Shown here one piece after another: positions 23,025-35,598 of a stretch of DNA of 64,000 bases; the first letter of the stretch is position 1, and every line of letters starts with the position of its first letter. The notes below the pieces were generated by a model, which worked only from the letters and a program-made list of their open reading frames with translations, did no database searches and was not told the origin of the DNA. The stretch covers positions 7,564,001 through 7,628,000 of the forward strand of contig JAULSR010000002.1 of the NCBI GenBank assembly GCA_030512295.1, written 5' to 3'. The translations under genes were made by a program, and so were the position numbers. This DNA comes from Bombardia bombarda. Its lineage: Eukaryota; Ascomycota; Sordariomycetes; Sordariales; Lasiosphaeriaceae.

Positions 23025-24871
23025 ATGGCGGCTCAACTGTTGGATATTGTCTTGGTTGGGGGTCTCATCGCCTTTTCCCTCTTGATTCTCCCCAAGCTGC
23101 TGCTGCTGGGAGCAAGTCCATCTCTGAGCAACTTTCCTCTCAACGGCGGCCATCATGGCATCTATCCGAAGCGGCTCATGGCCTTTTTGTTCCACGCCGA
23201 GCAGCTGTACAAAGAGGGATACGCGAAGTTCCAGCATGCCATCTACCGTATGACCACTGTTGACGGCGAACGGCTCGTCATTCCGTATTCCTATCTCGAA
23301 GAGCTGCGCCAGAGACCCGACGACGAAATCAACCAGCCAAAAGCTCTCAAGCTGCTACTAGAGGCCCAATACACGCATCTGGAACCCGACTCGCCCATTA
23401 TCAACCATGTTATACGGGCTGATCTGACACACAACTTGCGTATGTTTCCTTGTCACTTCGCTCGCCTCATCAGGTAACATAGAAGAAGGAAGCTAAACAG
23501 TAGTCACCATCCGAAGCTCGAATCAACTTGCGCATCAGCAAGGAAGTAGACAGATGCATGGAAACAGAGCTGCCGCCATGCGACGACTGGACGCCCGTCG
23601 TCATCAACCAGGCCCTGCTGCGCATCGTTGCCATCGTGTCAGGCAGCATCTTTATCGGCCCCGAGCACTGTCGCAAGGAGGAGTACCTCTACTCGAGCAT
23701 CAACTTCACCGTCGACGTCTTCAGTGCTGTCCGCGCCCTCAAGCGGTGGCCCAGGTTCTTGCGCCCCATCATGCAGTACTTCACCCCGCAGCTGAGAGCC
23801 ATCGAGAGACACAAGACGCAAGCCCGCAGCTTCCTCGAGCCCATCATCAAGGAGCGGAGGGCCATGATGCAACACGCCCAAAGCCCAAGCGAGCTGCCCG
23901 ACGATGCCCTGCAGTGGATGCTTAACAAGTCTCCAAACTTTGGCATGGAAGGCAAGGATGACGAGATGGCTGTCATGCAGCTGGGGCTCAGCATGGCGGC
24001 TATTCATACCACGTCTCAGGCGGCGACACACACGTAAGTAGACAGTCAGTTGTATACCTGACCTGGTACAGGCTGTCTAACACGGACACAAAAGGCTCTT
24101 TGATATCGCCGCCAACCCAAAAATCATACCCGAGCTGCGCAAGGAGATCAGCACGGTACTTGAAAGTACCAACGGCGTCATGACCACACAGGCTCTCTTC
24201 CAGATGAAGCTGCTCGATAGCGTCATGAAGGAGTCCCAGCGGCTGAACCCTCCCAACATGGGTCAGTATTGTCTTGTCCCTTAAGCTCCTCAGTCAAAAC
24301 AGTACTGACATCTGGTTTCACCACCAGCCCGCTTCGCCCGCTTCGTCGAAAAGCCCGTCACACTCAAGGACGGAACCAAACTGCCGGCCGGCGTCGTAGT
24401 GGAAACACCACACATTGCCATCACTCGAGACCCCAAGCTATTCCCCAATCCAAACGTATGTGTTGTCCACCCCCATTATCAACAAACCCCCCTTTTCACA
24501 CACGCCCCCCCAATATTATATCCATATCCCTAACCACAAACACATTATATACTATCCAGACCTTCAACCCCCACCGCTTCGCCAACCTCCGCGCCGGCCT
24601 CTCCCCCGACCCCATCGGCTACAAGAACACGGAGCAGTACCAGTTCGTCACCACCACCAAGGAAAACGCCAGCTTCGGCTACGGCCGCCACGCCTGCCCC
24701 GGCCGCTTCTTCGCCGCCAACGAGATCAAGCTCATAGTCGCCCGCCTGCTGCTCGACTACGACATCCGCCTGCCCGACGGCGTCAGCGAGCGCTATCGAA
24801 ATATTGTTGTTGCGAGCGTCGTGAATGCTGATTCGAGTCGTGAGGTTTTGTTGAGGAAGATGAGGAGGTAG
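23025..24871 (+). CDS. Cytochrome P450 monooxygenase
   Basis: Haem-thiolate monooxygenase of the endoplasmic reticulum. Exons 23025-23439, 23517-24033, 24095-24261, 24328-24455 and 24560-24871 sum to 1539 bases (512 aa). The N-terminus has a membrane anchor (LLDIVLVGGLIAFSLLILPK). An ExxR-like helix is seen as MKESQRLNPP. The haem-binding loop is FGYGRHACPGRFFAANE with Cys at about residue 455. This loop and the I-helix AAIHTTSQAATHTLFD resemble fungal P450s of the ent-kaurene-oxidase-like/secondary-metabolism group, so a lipid or terpenoid substrate is possible but unproven. Introns 1 and 2 use AAG acceptors, chosen because only they keep the NLPRINLRISKEVD and THTLFDIA joins. No synthase gene lies nearby, so it is not in an evident secondary-metabolite cluster. 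Confidence 0.92.
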
Positions 24872-25703
24872 ATGAGGAGGTGGTGGTTGTACCTTTGTGT
24901 GTATGGGGTTGGGGGTTGAAGTGGAGGAGTGTTGTTGTCTGGTCCAGGAGTTTAGTTGGGTTTAGGATGGTGGTTGATGGTTTGTTGGGTTTGGTGGTGG
25001 TGGTGGTGGTTGGGGGGAGGGGGGAGGGGGGAGGGGGGGAGCGACCTGGATAGGTAGCTAAGAGAGGGAATGATGGCAGTGAAAACCTACCTAACCAAAA
25101 GAGAGAATGGTGTGAGGTCCAGCAATACTGCTTATACACCTAACTAGGGAGCATGCAATCATTAACGAGGTCCACGACATAGTTATATCTACATCAAATG
25201 CACATCAGTCTCTGTTACCGTCAAACCAGAGCAGATGCCTCGATCAGCAGGATGTAGTCATCGTTTGTTTCATTCGAATACTACCATATAACAACCACAC
25301 CCATTAAAACCGTGCTCAACCTCAAATACTAATAATACTTTGCGTAAATAGCCAAACGAGAAAACATCTCCAAACGCATCAACTACCAAAGCAATCCAAA
25401 AACACAACATCCACCTTATGTATACCACGCTGAAACATCCCATCTCTTTTCTCACCTCCCCTTTTTCTTTTTTTAATCCATCGCTACCGATTATTCACAG
25501 ACATCCCTCTTTCAGAGCATACCTTTTGTGTAGCAAAGCCATCTATCCAGGCCTAGATAGTCCTCCTTACAAGTCTAGTCTAAAGCTTGATCCCCCTCAT
25601 CGAGAAAAAAAGAGCCAAGAACCGACCACAACGAAACGGCGGGAGAGGAGAGAGTGATATCTGCATCCACCACCCACTCTCAAAAGCGCAAAGACTCTGT
25701 CGC
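24872..25703. other. Convergent 3' spacer with G-quadruplex run
   Basis: It lies between the 3' ends of the P450 (+) and the trehalose synthase gene (-). It contains a TGG repeat (about 24993-25010) followed by a very G-rich tract at 25012-25039, then AT-rich 3' UTR-like DNA. No gene is evident. Confidence 0.6.
25012..25039 (+). other. G-quadruplex-forming tract
   Basis: Four runs of six or seven G (25012-25017, 25019-25024, 25026-25031, 25033-25039) are separated by single A residues. This exactly meets the usual G4 consensus with minimal loops. On the + strand it lies about 140 bases past the P450 stop codon, so it may be in that gene's 3' UTR. Confidence 0.85.
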
Positions 25704-28271
25704 CTAAGAAGAACCCGCAGCGGGAGCAGCATTCGCAGCCTTGGTATGAACCGGCACCGTCTTGTTCTGCGTAAAGTGACGAGGCAACCGGTTCTCGCCC
25801 TCAGCATAGGGGAACTCAGCCTCCTCGCGGGCCATGTCGTTAACCCACTTCTCATTGCCCTTGAGCCCGCCCTTGCCGTTCTTCTCGACGCCGACCTCGG
25901 CCCACTTGGCCGCCAGGTAGAACCAGCCGAGGGCATTGCCGACGGTGCCGACCTCGTCAGAGACGCCAGTCCGGGCCGCATGGCTCATCTTCTTGTGCAG
26001 CTCGTCGTCGGTGAAGAGCTCGATCAAGTGCGCGGCAACAGCCTTCCAGTCGCCGGGCGCGACGAGGAAGCCGTTGACCTTGTCCTTGACCTGGAGAGGG
26101 ATGCCGCCAGTGTTGGTCACGATGACGGGGCGGCCGGCGTGCAGAGCCTCCGAGACCTTGACCTCGAAGCCCTCGCGGGTGGAGAGCTGGAGGACGACGT
26201 GCGCGTTGGCGAGCATGGTGTTGATGAGCTGGTCGTTGGGGTCCAGGCGCATGATGCTGACGTCCTTGATGAGGTCGGGGTAGTACGTCTCCAGCTGGCT
26301 CATGGTCTGGTCGTAGATCAAGCTGGCGTCGGGATCGTCGACGGAGCCGTTACCGCAGACCACCAGCTGAGGGACATCGGTGATGTTGGCCTTCTCGCAT
26401 TGGCGGCGGAATTCAGCATACGAGTCAATGACGGTGGGGATGCCCTTGGAAGGATCGAAGCGGGCAACCTGGATGATGTATTTGCGAGCAGGCCAGTTGA
26501 GCTCGGTCCTACGCAAGGCAAGACATTAGCAAGGCCGGAGATTATAAGAGACCACTGTGGTGACTTACATGCGCTGGGAGTGGCAGGCAACATTGTAGAT
26601 GTGACCATAGTAGCCAGAATCCCACTTGTTCAAGTGCTTATTGAGGCCATCGAGCCAATCAGTGGTGGCGGGGAAGTAGACAACCTTCTCGCGGGGAACA
26701 GTGTGGGGGACGAAGATGGGGATGGGGTGGCTGATGAACATGTCGGCTCCTTGGATATTACTCCACAGGAAGTCCCAGATATCGGCCTGAGGTGAGCCCG
26801 CCTTGGCAACAAGGTCGCTGCGGATCTGAATGTGGGAGCGGTACAGGATTGGGCGATTCGGTGTGAGCTTCTTGATCAATGGGATCAGGCCCGGCATTTG
26901 CGGGTCATCAATCTGTGCATGTCAGCATCCGTCGTTGCCGTGATAGGTTGCCCACCCGGAAGGGAGGTGTGGGGATATGTGGCCATCGTGGTCATGTGCT
27001 GGGATATGCTGCAGTCTGGCGCAAGGGAGTATGCATAGGGGGTTTGGGATTTGGGGTTAATGAGGGGAATGGATTGGAGTGAGGGAAAAAAAAAAAATAT
27101 TAACTCACAATCACCACATCAGCACCTCCCTCCTCGGGGGTGCAGAGGGGGCCGCCTTCGGAGAACCAGTAACGGTTGGCGTTCTCGGTGATCCAGTCAA
27201 TGATAGCTTGCTTCTCCTCGGCGGAGATGCGCTGATCAGGGTGGCTGACACCTTGAAGGATGTTGTGGATGTTCTTGGTGATCCGGAAAACGCCCGGTCG
27301 TGGCTTGGGCACTTTACAAAGTCGTCAGCAAGCTGTTGGTCGGATATGCGAAGGATTTCTGTTACATACCATACCAAGTCAGGTCAACTCCCAAGAGACG
27401 GGCAAAGCGCACCAAGGCGTGACGCATGAGCGCAACACCACCACCTTGAGGGGTAGAGCTGAAGAATGCGATCTTGGTGTTGTTTCCTCGCAGCTTCTTG
27501 GCGTACGTCAACATAGACTCCCATGTTGCCAGACCGCAGGTATCCTTGTGGTTTTGGACGGTGGTGAGGTGGGCACGGAAGCCAGCATCAGTCTGAACGA
27601 TGCCACGGAATCCGACTTGCAGAAGAGGTACAAGAGAAGGACCGAAGTTCCTGAAGGCCTGTATTAGCTACTCCATCTGGCGGCCAAGATTCGTTTAAAC
27701 GTCTGTTCGATTCACTTACATGATGCACTTTCGGGCCATAGAATCGGCCTGCTCATCGACGCGCTTGACATCCCAAAACGTCTTGCCCTTTTGCTCGTCA
27801 TCGGGGCGCATAACAACGGGTACAATGTCCAGCTCGAGCCAGAGGCGCGAGCAGAGCGTGGGGCTCATGTACTTGAGAGTGGTGGGGAGACCGGCACCAA
27901 TGAACTTTGAGAAGTTCTCATGCTCATACTTCTCAACCTCAGAGATGATGTAGTCGGAGATGACATCGGCACCCATCTTCATGGCGTCGTCGAGCACAAT
28001 ATGCTTGACGGAGAAATCGACCAGATAGATGGTGTCGTGGATGGCCAGGGCCACGACGGCAGTGTGATCGTCGGCGAAGACGGCAGAGATACCGAGATAG
28101 AGCGTCTAAGCAAGGTTAGTGGTGATGAGGGCGAGTAGAAAAGGGGGAAGATTGGGTACATACCGTGAGAGCAGGTCCAAAGTGGCCCTCCTTCTCAACC
28201 AGAGTGCTCATCTGGCGCTTACGGTGCACCGAAGTGCCCGTGGAGAACTTGCGAGCCTTGTCGAACGACAT
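25704..28271 (-). CDS. ccg-9: CCG-9-type trehalose synthase/phosphorylase (GT4)
   Basis: Cytosolic glycosyltransferase resembling the Neurospora clock-controlled gene 9 product, which forms or phosphorolyses trehalose with glucose and glucose-1-phosphate. Exons in transcript order are 28271-28164, 28105-27720, 27650-27370, 27311-27109, 26912-26569 and 26508-25704; they sum to 2127 bases (708 aa). An N-terminal domain (TLYLGISAVFADDHTAV) is followed by two GT-B Rossmann domains. Landmarks are FFSSTPQGGGVALMRHALVR, YVPKPRPGVFRITKNIHN, YRSHIQIRSDLV, YIIQVARFDPSKGIPTVID and the nucleotide-loop motif LSTREGFEVKVSEALHAGRP. The intron 2 acceptor was set at 27651 because it alone gives KCIMNFGPSLVPLL. 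Intron 4 is long (196 bases). The gene is followed upstream by a 4-kb gene-free region. Family members respond to clock, light and stress; I see no decisive control site. Confidence 0.9.
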
Positions 28272-31200
28272 GGTTGCGGCGGTGGTGGAGGAACGGATTG
28301 GGGAACGGGCTGGTATGAGTGGAAGCGACGTTGCTCGTCGAGACACCTAAGTCGACGAGGTTGCTGCTGTATAGTTGAGGGGGCGGATGTTAGCCCAGGG
28401 TGGTGATAGTGAAGGAACCAAGAAGCTGTGATGAAGAGATGGAGGGAAGAGGCAATTGGGAGCTCGGACGAGGGGAGAGCACGATGATATGGGATGATGG
28501 ACGGAAAGGCGGATGCGATCGGCGGGCATGAGAAAGCGAGCGGAGCTTGTGATCAGGGTCCGTCGCACTGATCCAGGTTGCCCATGGGTGTGCTGCTCGT
28601 CGGTCGGCGAGATGATTTGAGGGCAGCCGTCGAAACTCGACCTCAGAGCTTCCGAGGCGGTGACGCATGCAAGCTGCAGGTCTTTCGCTAGGTCTTAGGG
28701 TCCCTAGTGGTTGGGGTGGCATAGAAGGTGGGAATATGGGAAGGTGCGAAGGTGCGTACGTGCATAAGGGGGCATGAAATGATGAAAGTGGGGCCTACCT
28801 GCCTGTAGGTGAGGGAGCTGCTACCTAGGTACTCAGAACTAGGTAAGGTAGGTGGGTTGGGCTCGGTGCTCTGCAACAGCAGTTAGGTCAGGACCGTTTT
28901 TGTATCCAATGGAGCTACCGGGACAGCTATTGAACCCGCCCTTTTGCATCACACCCGCCTCGACTTCGCACCGGATGCCAAGAGACAACGGGATGGAGAT
29001 TTTGTTGAGCGCGCTTCGTACCTTTACTAGCGTGCCACCTGTGAGATGGTCAATTTCGCGATCTGATATTTTCTCGGGAACATTTTAATTGCTCTCTGTG
29101 GCTCTTGATATTTCCGAATTGGTGGATTCCGCTCGTCTCGCTCCAATATTTTCGGTCCAGATCCAGCCAAGTCTGCCATGTCCCAAGGGGTAAGAGCACT
29201 CGCACACCTCAACATATCAGCAGCGACTGTTACCCGGTGGCTGCATCCATCCTCGGGGAAGACAGACTGACAGCCCTGTCCAGGGATTGAGACCGAAACG
29301 CGCCTTGCACGCAGGAGGCACAGGTGAAGGCTGCGATGGTGGTGGGGCCCAGCTGCCCGTTCTCGAAATTATTGGATGTCGACAACCCCTTCCGGGAGAG
29401 CCTCCATGCTCCTCCTACAGGACAAATGCAAGTGATAAAGTCGGTGAGCGTCCAACCACCGAACCAGAGGATGCCAGCTGTAGTTGTTGTTTTGGGATGC
29501 TCCGGAAAGTGATTAAAGTGATGTGGCTTGGGCTTGCCTGCGAGCCTGCCTACCTTAACCCAAGGTACCTCGTACCTCTCCTGAAAGTCATTTTGATGGG
29601 GAAAAGGCGGCCTGGAAGTTTGCCAAGAGCCACGGAGAAATCGGGCGATTGGAATGTCAAACGGAAGGATGCTCACAGTATGTTGACAACAAATACTGGT
29701 CAAGTGTGCGAGAGGAGCTGCTGGCTGGCTCCTTCGTCCGAAATAGCTCAGGCTCTCCCGTCTGATCCTTTCGGGTGATTTCATATTTGGTTAGCATTTC
29801 CTCTTTCTGCCTTTCTTGCAGACGTGCGGTCAAGTATCCTGCGAGCTTGTCCATCTTGCCCCGACGTCGTCCATGGTAGAAACTGCCTACCTGGAAGACA
29901 CAGAACAGGGGTTGCGGTCGAGTTGTCGTTGGAGCCCCGCCTTCTGAACCGACACACCCTGGGTTCCCCGCGTTTACTTGACGGGCACTTTCCTTACAGT
30001 GGAGTAGCGGGTCTTAGCATGCGGTGTCGTGCCGTTGAGCTCGATTTAGCTTGGTGGAGCTACCAGGTCCCCTGCTTGCGGTGGGGTTGCTGATGTCTAG
30101 TTGCAGGCAGTGAAAATGGAAGAATGGAATTAAGAAAGAGGTCGAGGTGGTGTGCAGCTTTTGGAGAGGGAATTAACAATTAGGTCATGTGAGGAAGGAA
30201 CTGCGGCATTTCTATACAAAGCAGAGGAGAAAAAAGAAGTTCTGGAGTAGGTCGTGGTGGGAGAGGAGCGAGCGGGAACATTTTATGGCAGGTGAAGTTC
30301 TGTACAGTACCCTTTTGGACGTCATACGATGGAATAGCTGGCCAATGCTTCTCCCATGTTGGGGACAAGGTTCACAATCTAGACCACTCGGGCTATCCTG
30401 TCCACGCCACTCGCACCTTCCACCATGTGAGTCGAACCCTGGATGGAAAACTCTAGCATGGAAGTCCAGATGACATGCCACCTATTTCTCGACTCTTTTC
30501 GGGTATGCTCGATTCTCTTCCTGTTTCTGGATTGGGGTTTGGATTGAGCTTGTTTCAATTGCATTAGTAAAGACAGACAACCGTCGGGGGGCGAGGTTGA
30601 GGGGTAAGTAAAGCGGGTACAGTACTGGACTGAGTACTACAGACAGTACCCGTTGACGTCTAACGCCAAGGCGACGGGCGCTGCCAACCGAAGGAACGGA
30701 CTACAACCCAATATAGGGCCACTGTGCCTGCGGCTCGGCTTCGCCAGCCCGGTATGGGTCAATACAAATGTGACAAATGTGACAGTGAGAAGAACAAGTT
30801 GGGATACGGCCACGGGCAATAGCTGCAGGGAGGGTGGGATGGTGTGGTGGGCAGACAGACTTACAGAGGGCGCAGATGCATGTTTGTGTGGTTCAGTGGA
30901 TGCATTGCCTTGCACGACAACCAATGCATTTCGCCATGTGACCATGGGCACCAGGCAGACTGAATGCCATCCATGAGAAACATGTCTCGATACCGACCCA
31001 TCTCGGTGTGGGCTTTTCTGTCTTTACCGCAAAAACAACAGGCCATTTTGGATACGAGTGGCAGCCAATACCTAAGGTAGGCAGTACTTTTATTTAGGTA
31101 GGTTGGTTTTGCCCAGGGCTCAATATCCATGAGCTAACCCCCACGTCCAACTCAAGGAGATGGAGTGATGGGATGTACATACTTCTTTTGACAATTCCTC

Positions 31201-32251
31201 TCATCCAAGGCAAAATGCCTCAAAATCCAGTCATATGAGCTTCGAACATAGAGTTCTTGACGATATGAGTGTTGATCTAGAGTCTGGACTGCATCCTCTA
31301 TGGTACATCCCTCGGGCTCCCTAAGCTAACCGGTGCGCTGTCCAACCCTTGGCCTTTGGTTCTGTAGCTTAGCGGGGAACGACACGGGCACTGGTACTGG
31401 CACCTGGCAGGGCTAGCGGGAGGATTAGCGGGGGAGAAAACGGCTCATGGGGCTCCGTTTCTGTGCCGAGCGGTTGGTTCCGGAGAACGAACGGGTCGAA
31501 GCTACCTATGGGCCTAACCGATACCACTAGGACTGTGTACTACTTAGGTAGGAACAAGACTCTACTACAGGCGGCGTCCCCGGTAGGTAGACGGCAACAG
31601 TCACACATGGAGGTATTGAGGGCAGAATGACTCCTAAGGTATTCCTGGACCCCTCCTTTGGGAATAAGTGAAAGCACCTTTGTGTTGGACAAACAGCTAA
31701 GGAAGTACAGTCCCGGTGATTAAGGCACCTTGGGTATGTACCCAATATCTGTCTTCGGAAACCCGCACGACAACGAACCGATGATCTCGGGTCTTTTCTC
31801 AAGTCCACCGGGGCTGTGTAAGCTACTACTAGTGAGATCTCCAGCAAGCACGTTGAAGGATCATCACTGCGCCAGCGGCCATCCGTCCAGGCCGTATCTG
31901 ATTAATGAGTTTTAAATCTCATGTTCTCGCGTTCTTTGTTGGAGTAAGTCCTCGCTGGAAGCTTGGTATGGGTTGCCAACCCGTAGAGTCCTTGAGATAT
32001 TGGGTGATGCTCGCTAGCTAGGATCTTGGACTGGAAAAACCTGCTGCGGCCCGTCATTTCACCAGGTTCAACAAGATAAAAGGTAAATAACACCAAAGAT
32101 CGGCAATTGCTTAGGATCGGATTCCTGAAACACACACCTATCTTGACACACTCTTGCCTGCCCATCTGCAGCCAGCGAGCCGCACCAGAGCCAGAATCCC
32201 GCATATCAAACACCCACACTGACATATTAACATGATATTTGTGGTGATTAT
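28272..32251. other. 4-kb gene-free region
   Basis: It lies between the 5' end of the CCG-9-type gene (-) and the 3' end of the Mn-SOD gene (-). ORFs reach only about 184 codons and none shows a family match. TAGGTA/TACCTA-type motifs are frequent (for example 28796-28855, 31070-31105, 31540-31550). A long promoter or a non-coding transcript is possible; nothing in the sequence proves either. Confidence 0.5.
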
Positions 32252-33130
32252 CTAGGCCTTCTCGAAGCGCGAAGCGACCGTCTTCCAGTTGATGACGTTC
32301 CAGATGGCCTCAAAGTACTCGGCCTTGCGGTTCTCGTACTGGAGGTAGTATGCGTGCTCCCAGGCGTCGATGCCCAGCAGCGGCGAGTACTGTCCAGTGA
32401 CGGGGTCCTGGTTGGCACGCGTCACGAGGCCGAGGGTGCCGCTCTGGTTGTCCTTGACGAGCCATGCCCATCCACTACCTTGGATGCCGGCCAGCGACGT
32501 GTTCATTTGCTTGCGGAAGGCGTCGAAAGAGCCAAAGTCCTCGTTGATGGCTTTCTGTTGGTTGAAGGAAAAGGGTGGGTCAGTCCTCTTTCTCCCCATA
32601 GGTGTAGGGTTCCAGCATGTATGTGTGTGAAGGCGCACCTTGAGGGCTCCATCGGGCTCGCCGCCACCATCCCTGCTGGCTGGGGCAAGGTTCTCCCAGA
32701 ACAGCGAGTGGTTGAGGTGGCCACCGCCGTGGAAGTTGAGGAGAGGCGCGACGGAGGCGGCCTTTGTGAAGTCGCCCTTGCTCTCAGCCTCGGCGATGGT
32801 GGTGAGGGCACCGTTGAGTCCCGTTACGTAGGTCTGGTGGTGCTTCTTGTGGTGCAGCTCCATGATCTTGCCCGAGATGTGCGGCTCGAGGGCGCCATAG
32901 TCGTCTGGTTTGGGCGGAAAGCATGTCAATTGGCTGCTTGCTCTAAATGCAGGATATAAAGTTGTATGTTAGGTAGATGCAGTGCCAGGCATCTTACAGG
33001 ACAAATCGGGGAGTGTGGCTTTGCCACGGACGAAGCTGGTGCTGGCCAGGGCGGCGGCAGGCTTGGTAGCCCCCGAAACTCGGATAGCTCCCCGAAGGGC
33101 GGGAACTGTGCGGAGAAGCGTGGAAGACAT
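32252..33130 (-). CDS. SOD2: Mitochondrial Mn superoxide dismutase
   Basis: Converts superoxide to hydrogen peroxide and oxygen in the mitochondrial matrix. Exons in transcript order 33130-32998, 32904-32639 and 32554-32252 sum to 702 bases (233 aa), the family's normal size. An Arg-rich, acid-poor N-terminus (about 35 residues) is a targeting peptide. The mature part starts near ATLPDLSYDYGALEPHISGK. Metal-site regions are visible: LHHKKHHQTYV, HGGGHLNHSLFW and GIDAWEHAYYLQYENRK. A possible 5' UTR intron runs from a GTACTA donor at about 33209 to a TTTAG acceptor just before AAATATCATG. The ATG at 33130 is preferred because it begins the targeting peptide; the Met further up lies in that putative intron. 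Its 5' end faces that of PSF3. Confidence 0.95.
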
Positions 33131-33617
33131 GATATTTCTAAAAGACAACGTCAATTTAATGCTGCACTCGGTACAGGAAGCTAGTTAAGCTTATGAGAAT
33201 TGCTAGTACCTGAGATGGGGGAATTGCAAAAAGTCTGAAGTTGAGGTTCGATTGTTGCGCTGGAACTTGCTTCAACGAGCTTCGGCTTTTCGTCGAATCT
33301 CCGTGCAAGCGCGACTTTCCCGTCGTCGCTTTCGTCATAGCCGAACAACCCCACATCATTTTACTAACGACCCTGTTTCAATGTGTGGCTCAAAATCCAC
33401 GCTAGGCCACAATGCGCCACAGTAGGTATTCCATCGCGTGTGTTTCCCCATGGGTGCTTGATGCCCCTCCAAAAGCGCGTCTCGCTGGTCAAAGCTGTCG
33501 TGAGCAACCCGACAAAATCGGAATATTGTTCAAAGAAAAAAGGATCAGCACACAACAAAAGAAGACAGCAAACACTTCGACACTTTGCCATTGGGACTGG
33601 CTAATTAGGCGTCCAAA
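33131..33617. promoter_or_regulatory. Shared divergent promoter region SOD2/PSF3
   Basis: These 487 bases separate the start codons of Mn-SOD (-) and PSF3 (+), so both promoters must lie here. It also holds the probable SOD2 5' UTR intron. I cannot name individual sites. Confidence 0.6.
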
Positions 33618-34313
33618 ATGTCCTACTACGACATTGACTCTATCCTTACGGATGCAGAGGTGAGTTTTATCGTCCCCCAGCCAATTCCCTTCTAAAAGCT
33701 TCCCGCTTGGAATCAAATCGCCCAAAAGCTGACAGACCTTGCCCGTCCTCCTTAGAAAATCCCCTGCACCTTCCAGCTCGACATCCCCGACCTCGGCTAC
33801 CTCGACAACAACCCCTCCCACACGCTCAAGTCAGGCACTCGGATCCAACTCCCACTCTGGCTGGCCGAGATGCTAGCCATCGCCAACACGGGAAGCCTCG
33901 ACGAGCAGGCCAAGTCCTTCGTCACCTTCGACCTACCGTCCGCCCTGGGGAACGACGTCGTGCAGGCCCTCAAGGCCGATCCGCGCGCCGTGCCGTTGCG
34001 CGACCAGAGTCCGCATTTTTACGGGCTCGCGACGCACATGATGGACCTGTCGGAGGAGCAGGAGCTGGCTGCCGTCTTGCGCAAGACCTTTGTCACGCGT
34101 GCCTCTGAGATCGCCCTGCATGCGCGCAAGGTCGGCGGTGCTAATCAGCATGGTGCCAAGGGCCAAGCTGATGAAGCAAGCAACTTGGGCGTGGGCGGCG
34201 CCGGCGAGGAGTTCCTCAGAGGACTGGATGAGTGGGAGAGGAAGCTCTTCCGGAAGGCACATGATGGGACGAGGGCGGGCAAGGAGTGGATGGACAGTGT
34301 CAAGAAGCGCTGA
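33618..34313 (+). CDS. PSF3: GINS complex subunit Psf3
   Basis: Subunit of the GINS tetramer (Sld5-Psf1-Psf2-Psf3), part of the CMG helicase needed for DNA replication initiation and fork movement in the nucleus. A tiny first exon 33618-33659 encodes MSYYDIDSILTDAE, then exon 33756-34313 begins KIPCTFQLDIPDLGYLDNNP. Together they make 600 bases (199 aa), typical for Psf3. The YYDID...KIPC...LGYLD start is the conserved B-domain signature, and the LPLWLAEMLA and FYGLATHMMD helices follow. The C-terminal tail is charged with a Gly/Ala linker. The start is fixed by the conserved N-terminal motif (CCAAAATG context). A housekeeping gene. Confidence 0.93.
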
Positions 34314-35598
34314 TCATGGCGAGCGGATTGATACTGCTTGCCGTCGGTGTTTGACGGGATTGCGTGTGGTGTGTGGTTGCAGCAGCACGCTTCCATCACC
34401 CGCTCGTCTCTCGCCTCCTATCCTCAGGCCATAGGTGTCAGAATCGGTATGGTCATACCATCCTGGCGACAAATGTCCGAATCTTTATGATGACGAACCC
34501 GATCTCCAGCACCAGCCCTTGGAAATCGGCCATGGTCTACACTGAGCCACAGATTGTGCGTCTCGTGGACCTGAGTTTAAGCCGCCCTGGGCCATTATCA
34601 ATCAATGCTGGGACACCAAAGACTTTTTACAGGCCAATTAGCGACGGTCATACCAGCCAGTGGATGTCCTCTTTGGACCATGATGTGCGATTACAACACG
34701 GATACTGCGCAAGAGCTTCGATCGGTGGATGGAACATGAGTCCAACGACACCACCGCCACCGCATCCCCGGTGCACATCAGTGGGTGACAGGCGCCGACA
34801 TCCACTGATACACTATCCACAACACCGCTTTTTTGGTAATGTTTGACTTGCAAGGGGGGCAGGATATCAATCAAATCTACCAAGATTTCACTTCCACGAA
34901 AGAATCAAGAGAAACAAGAAACAGGGAAAAGAAAGCACATGTTTGCGACAAACTGACTACGAATAATAGTCTTTTTTCACCCCTCAAGTGTTGCATTTCG
35001 CCATTTAATGCCCTCGTCCTACCCGAGGTTACTTTGCCGTTGACCCGGCATACCTATTACGACTCGGCCGTACTGTACAGCCCTGGTTCGTTTGTTAGTT
35101 TGGTTCTTAGACCTACTTCTTACAGGGGTTGTCGCTATACAAGATATTCACCTTGGACAAGGGGAGCTCAGCCAAGTTACAGGGCATTTGGATCTAAAAA
35201 CGCCATTTTCAGGGAAGACAGTCGATTAACGAGGGGTCATTTGTGTGTACCTTAAGAGTGTCCGACCTTTCCAAAAACGGTGTATAGGTACCAAACTAAC
35301 GTGGAAACTTTCAGGGATTGGAGTGTATTTCATGCGAGCGGCCCATCGCCCCTCCTCGCCTAAATTAGGTGGGCAGTTACTGAATTCAAGTACGGAGTAC
35401 GAAGTATGGGCGTTGCATCTGCCGATGGTATCCCCAACGTAGCGGCCACCTAGGATGGCACGGGTACCGATTGAAATACAGCCTGCCAACCTAGCAGAGT
35501 CGATCGCACATTCCGGATTTTGACAGCATTGTCTTTGTCTTGAATCCTGCCTCAGAGCGACACTCGGAGTATATTTTCGCCATTTCCTCATTTCCAAC
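34314..35598. other. Spacer between PSF3 and bioB
   Basis: It holds the PSF3 3' UTR and the bioB promoter. Only short random ORFs are present. I see no repeat or gene. Confidence 0.5.

Noticed and set aside
25587..26795. 402-codon open frame on the + strand
   Set aside because: It lies antisense to the last exon of the CCG-9-type gene, whose conserved GT4 motifs are on the minus strand; the open frame follows from GC-rich codon bias.
29230..29784. Overlapping 184- and 163-codon frames on opposite strands
   Set aside because: Neither shows a domain, coherent composition or splice structure; treated as chance frames.
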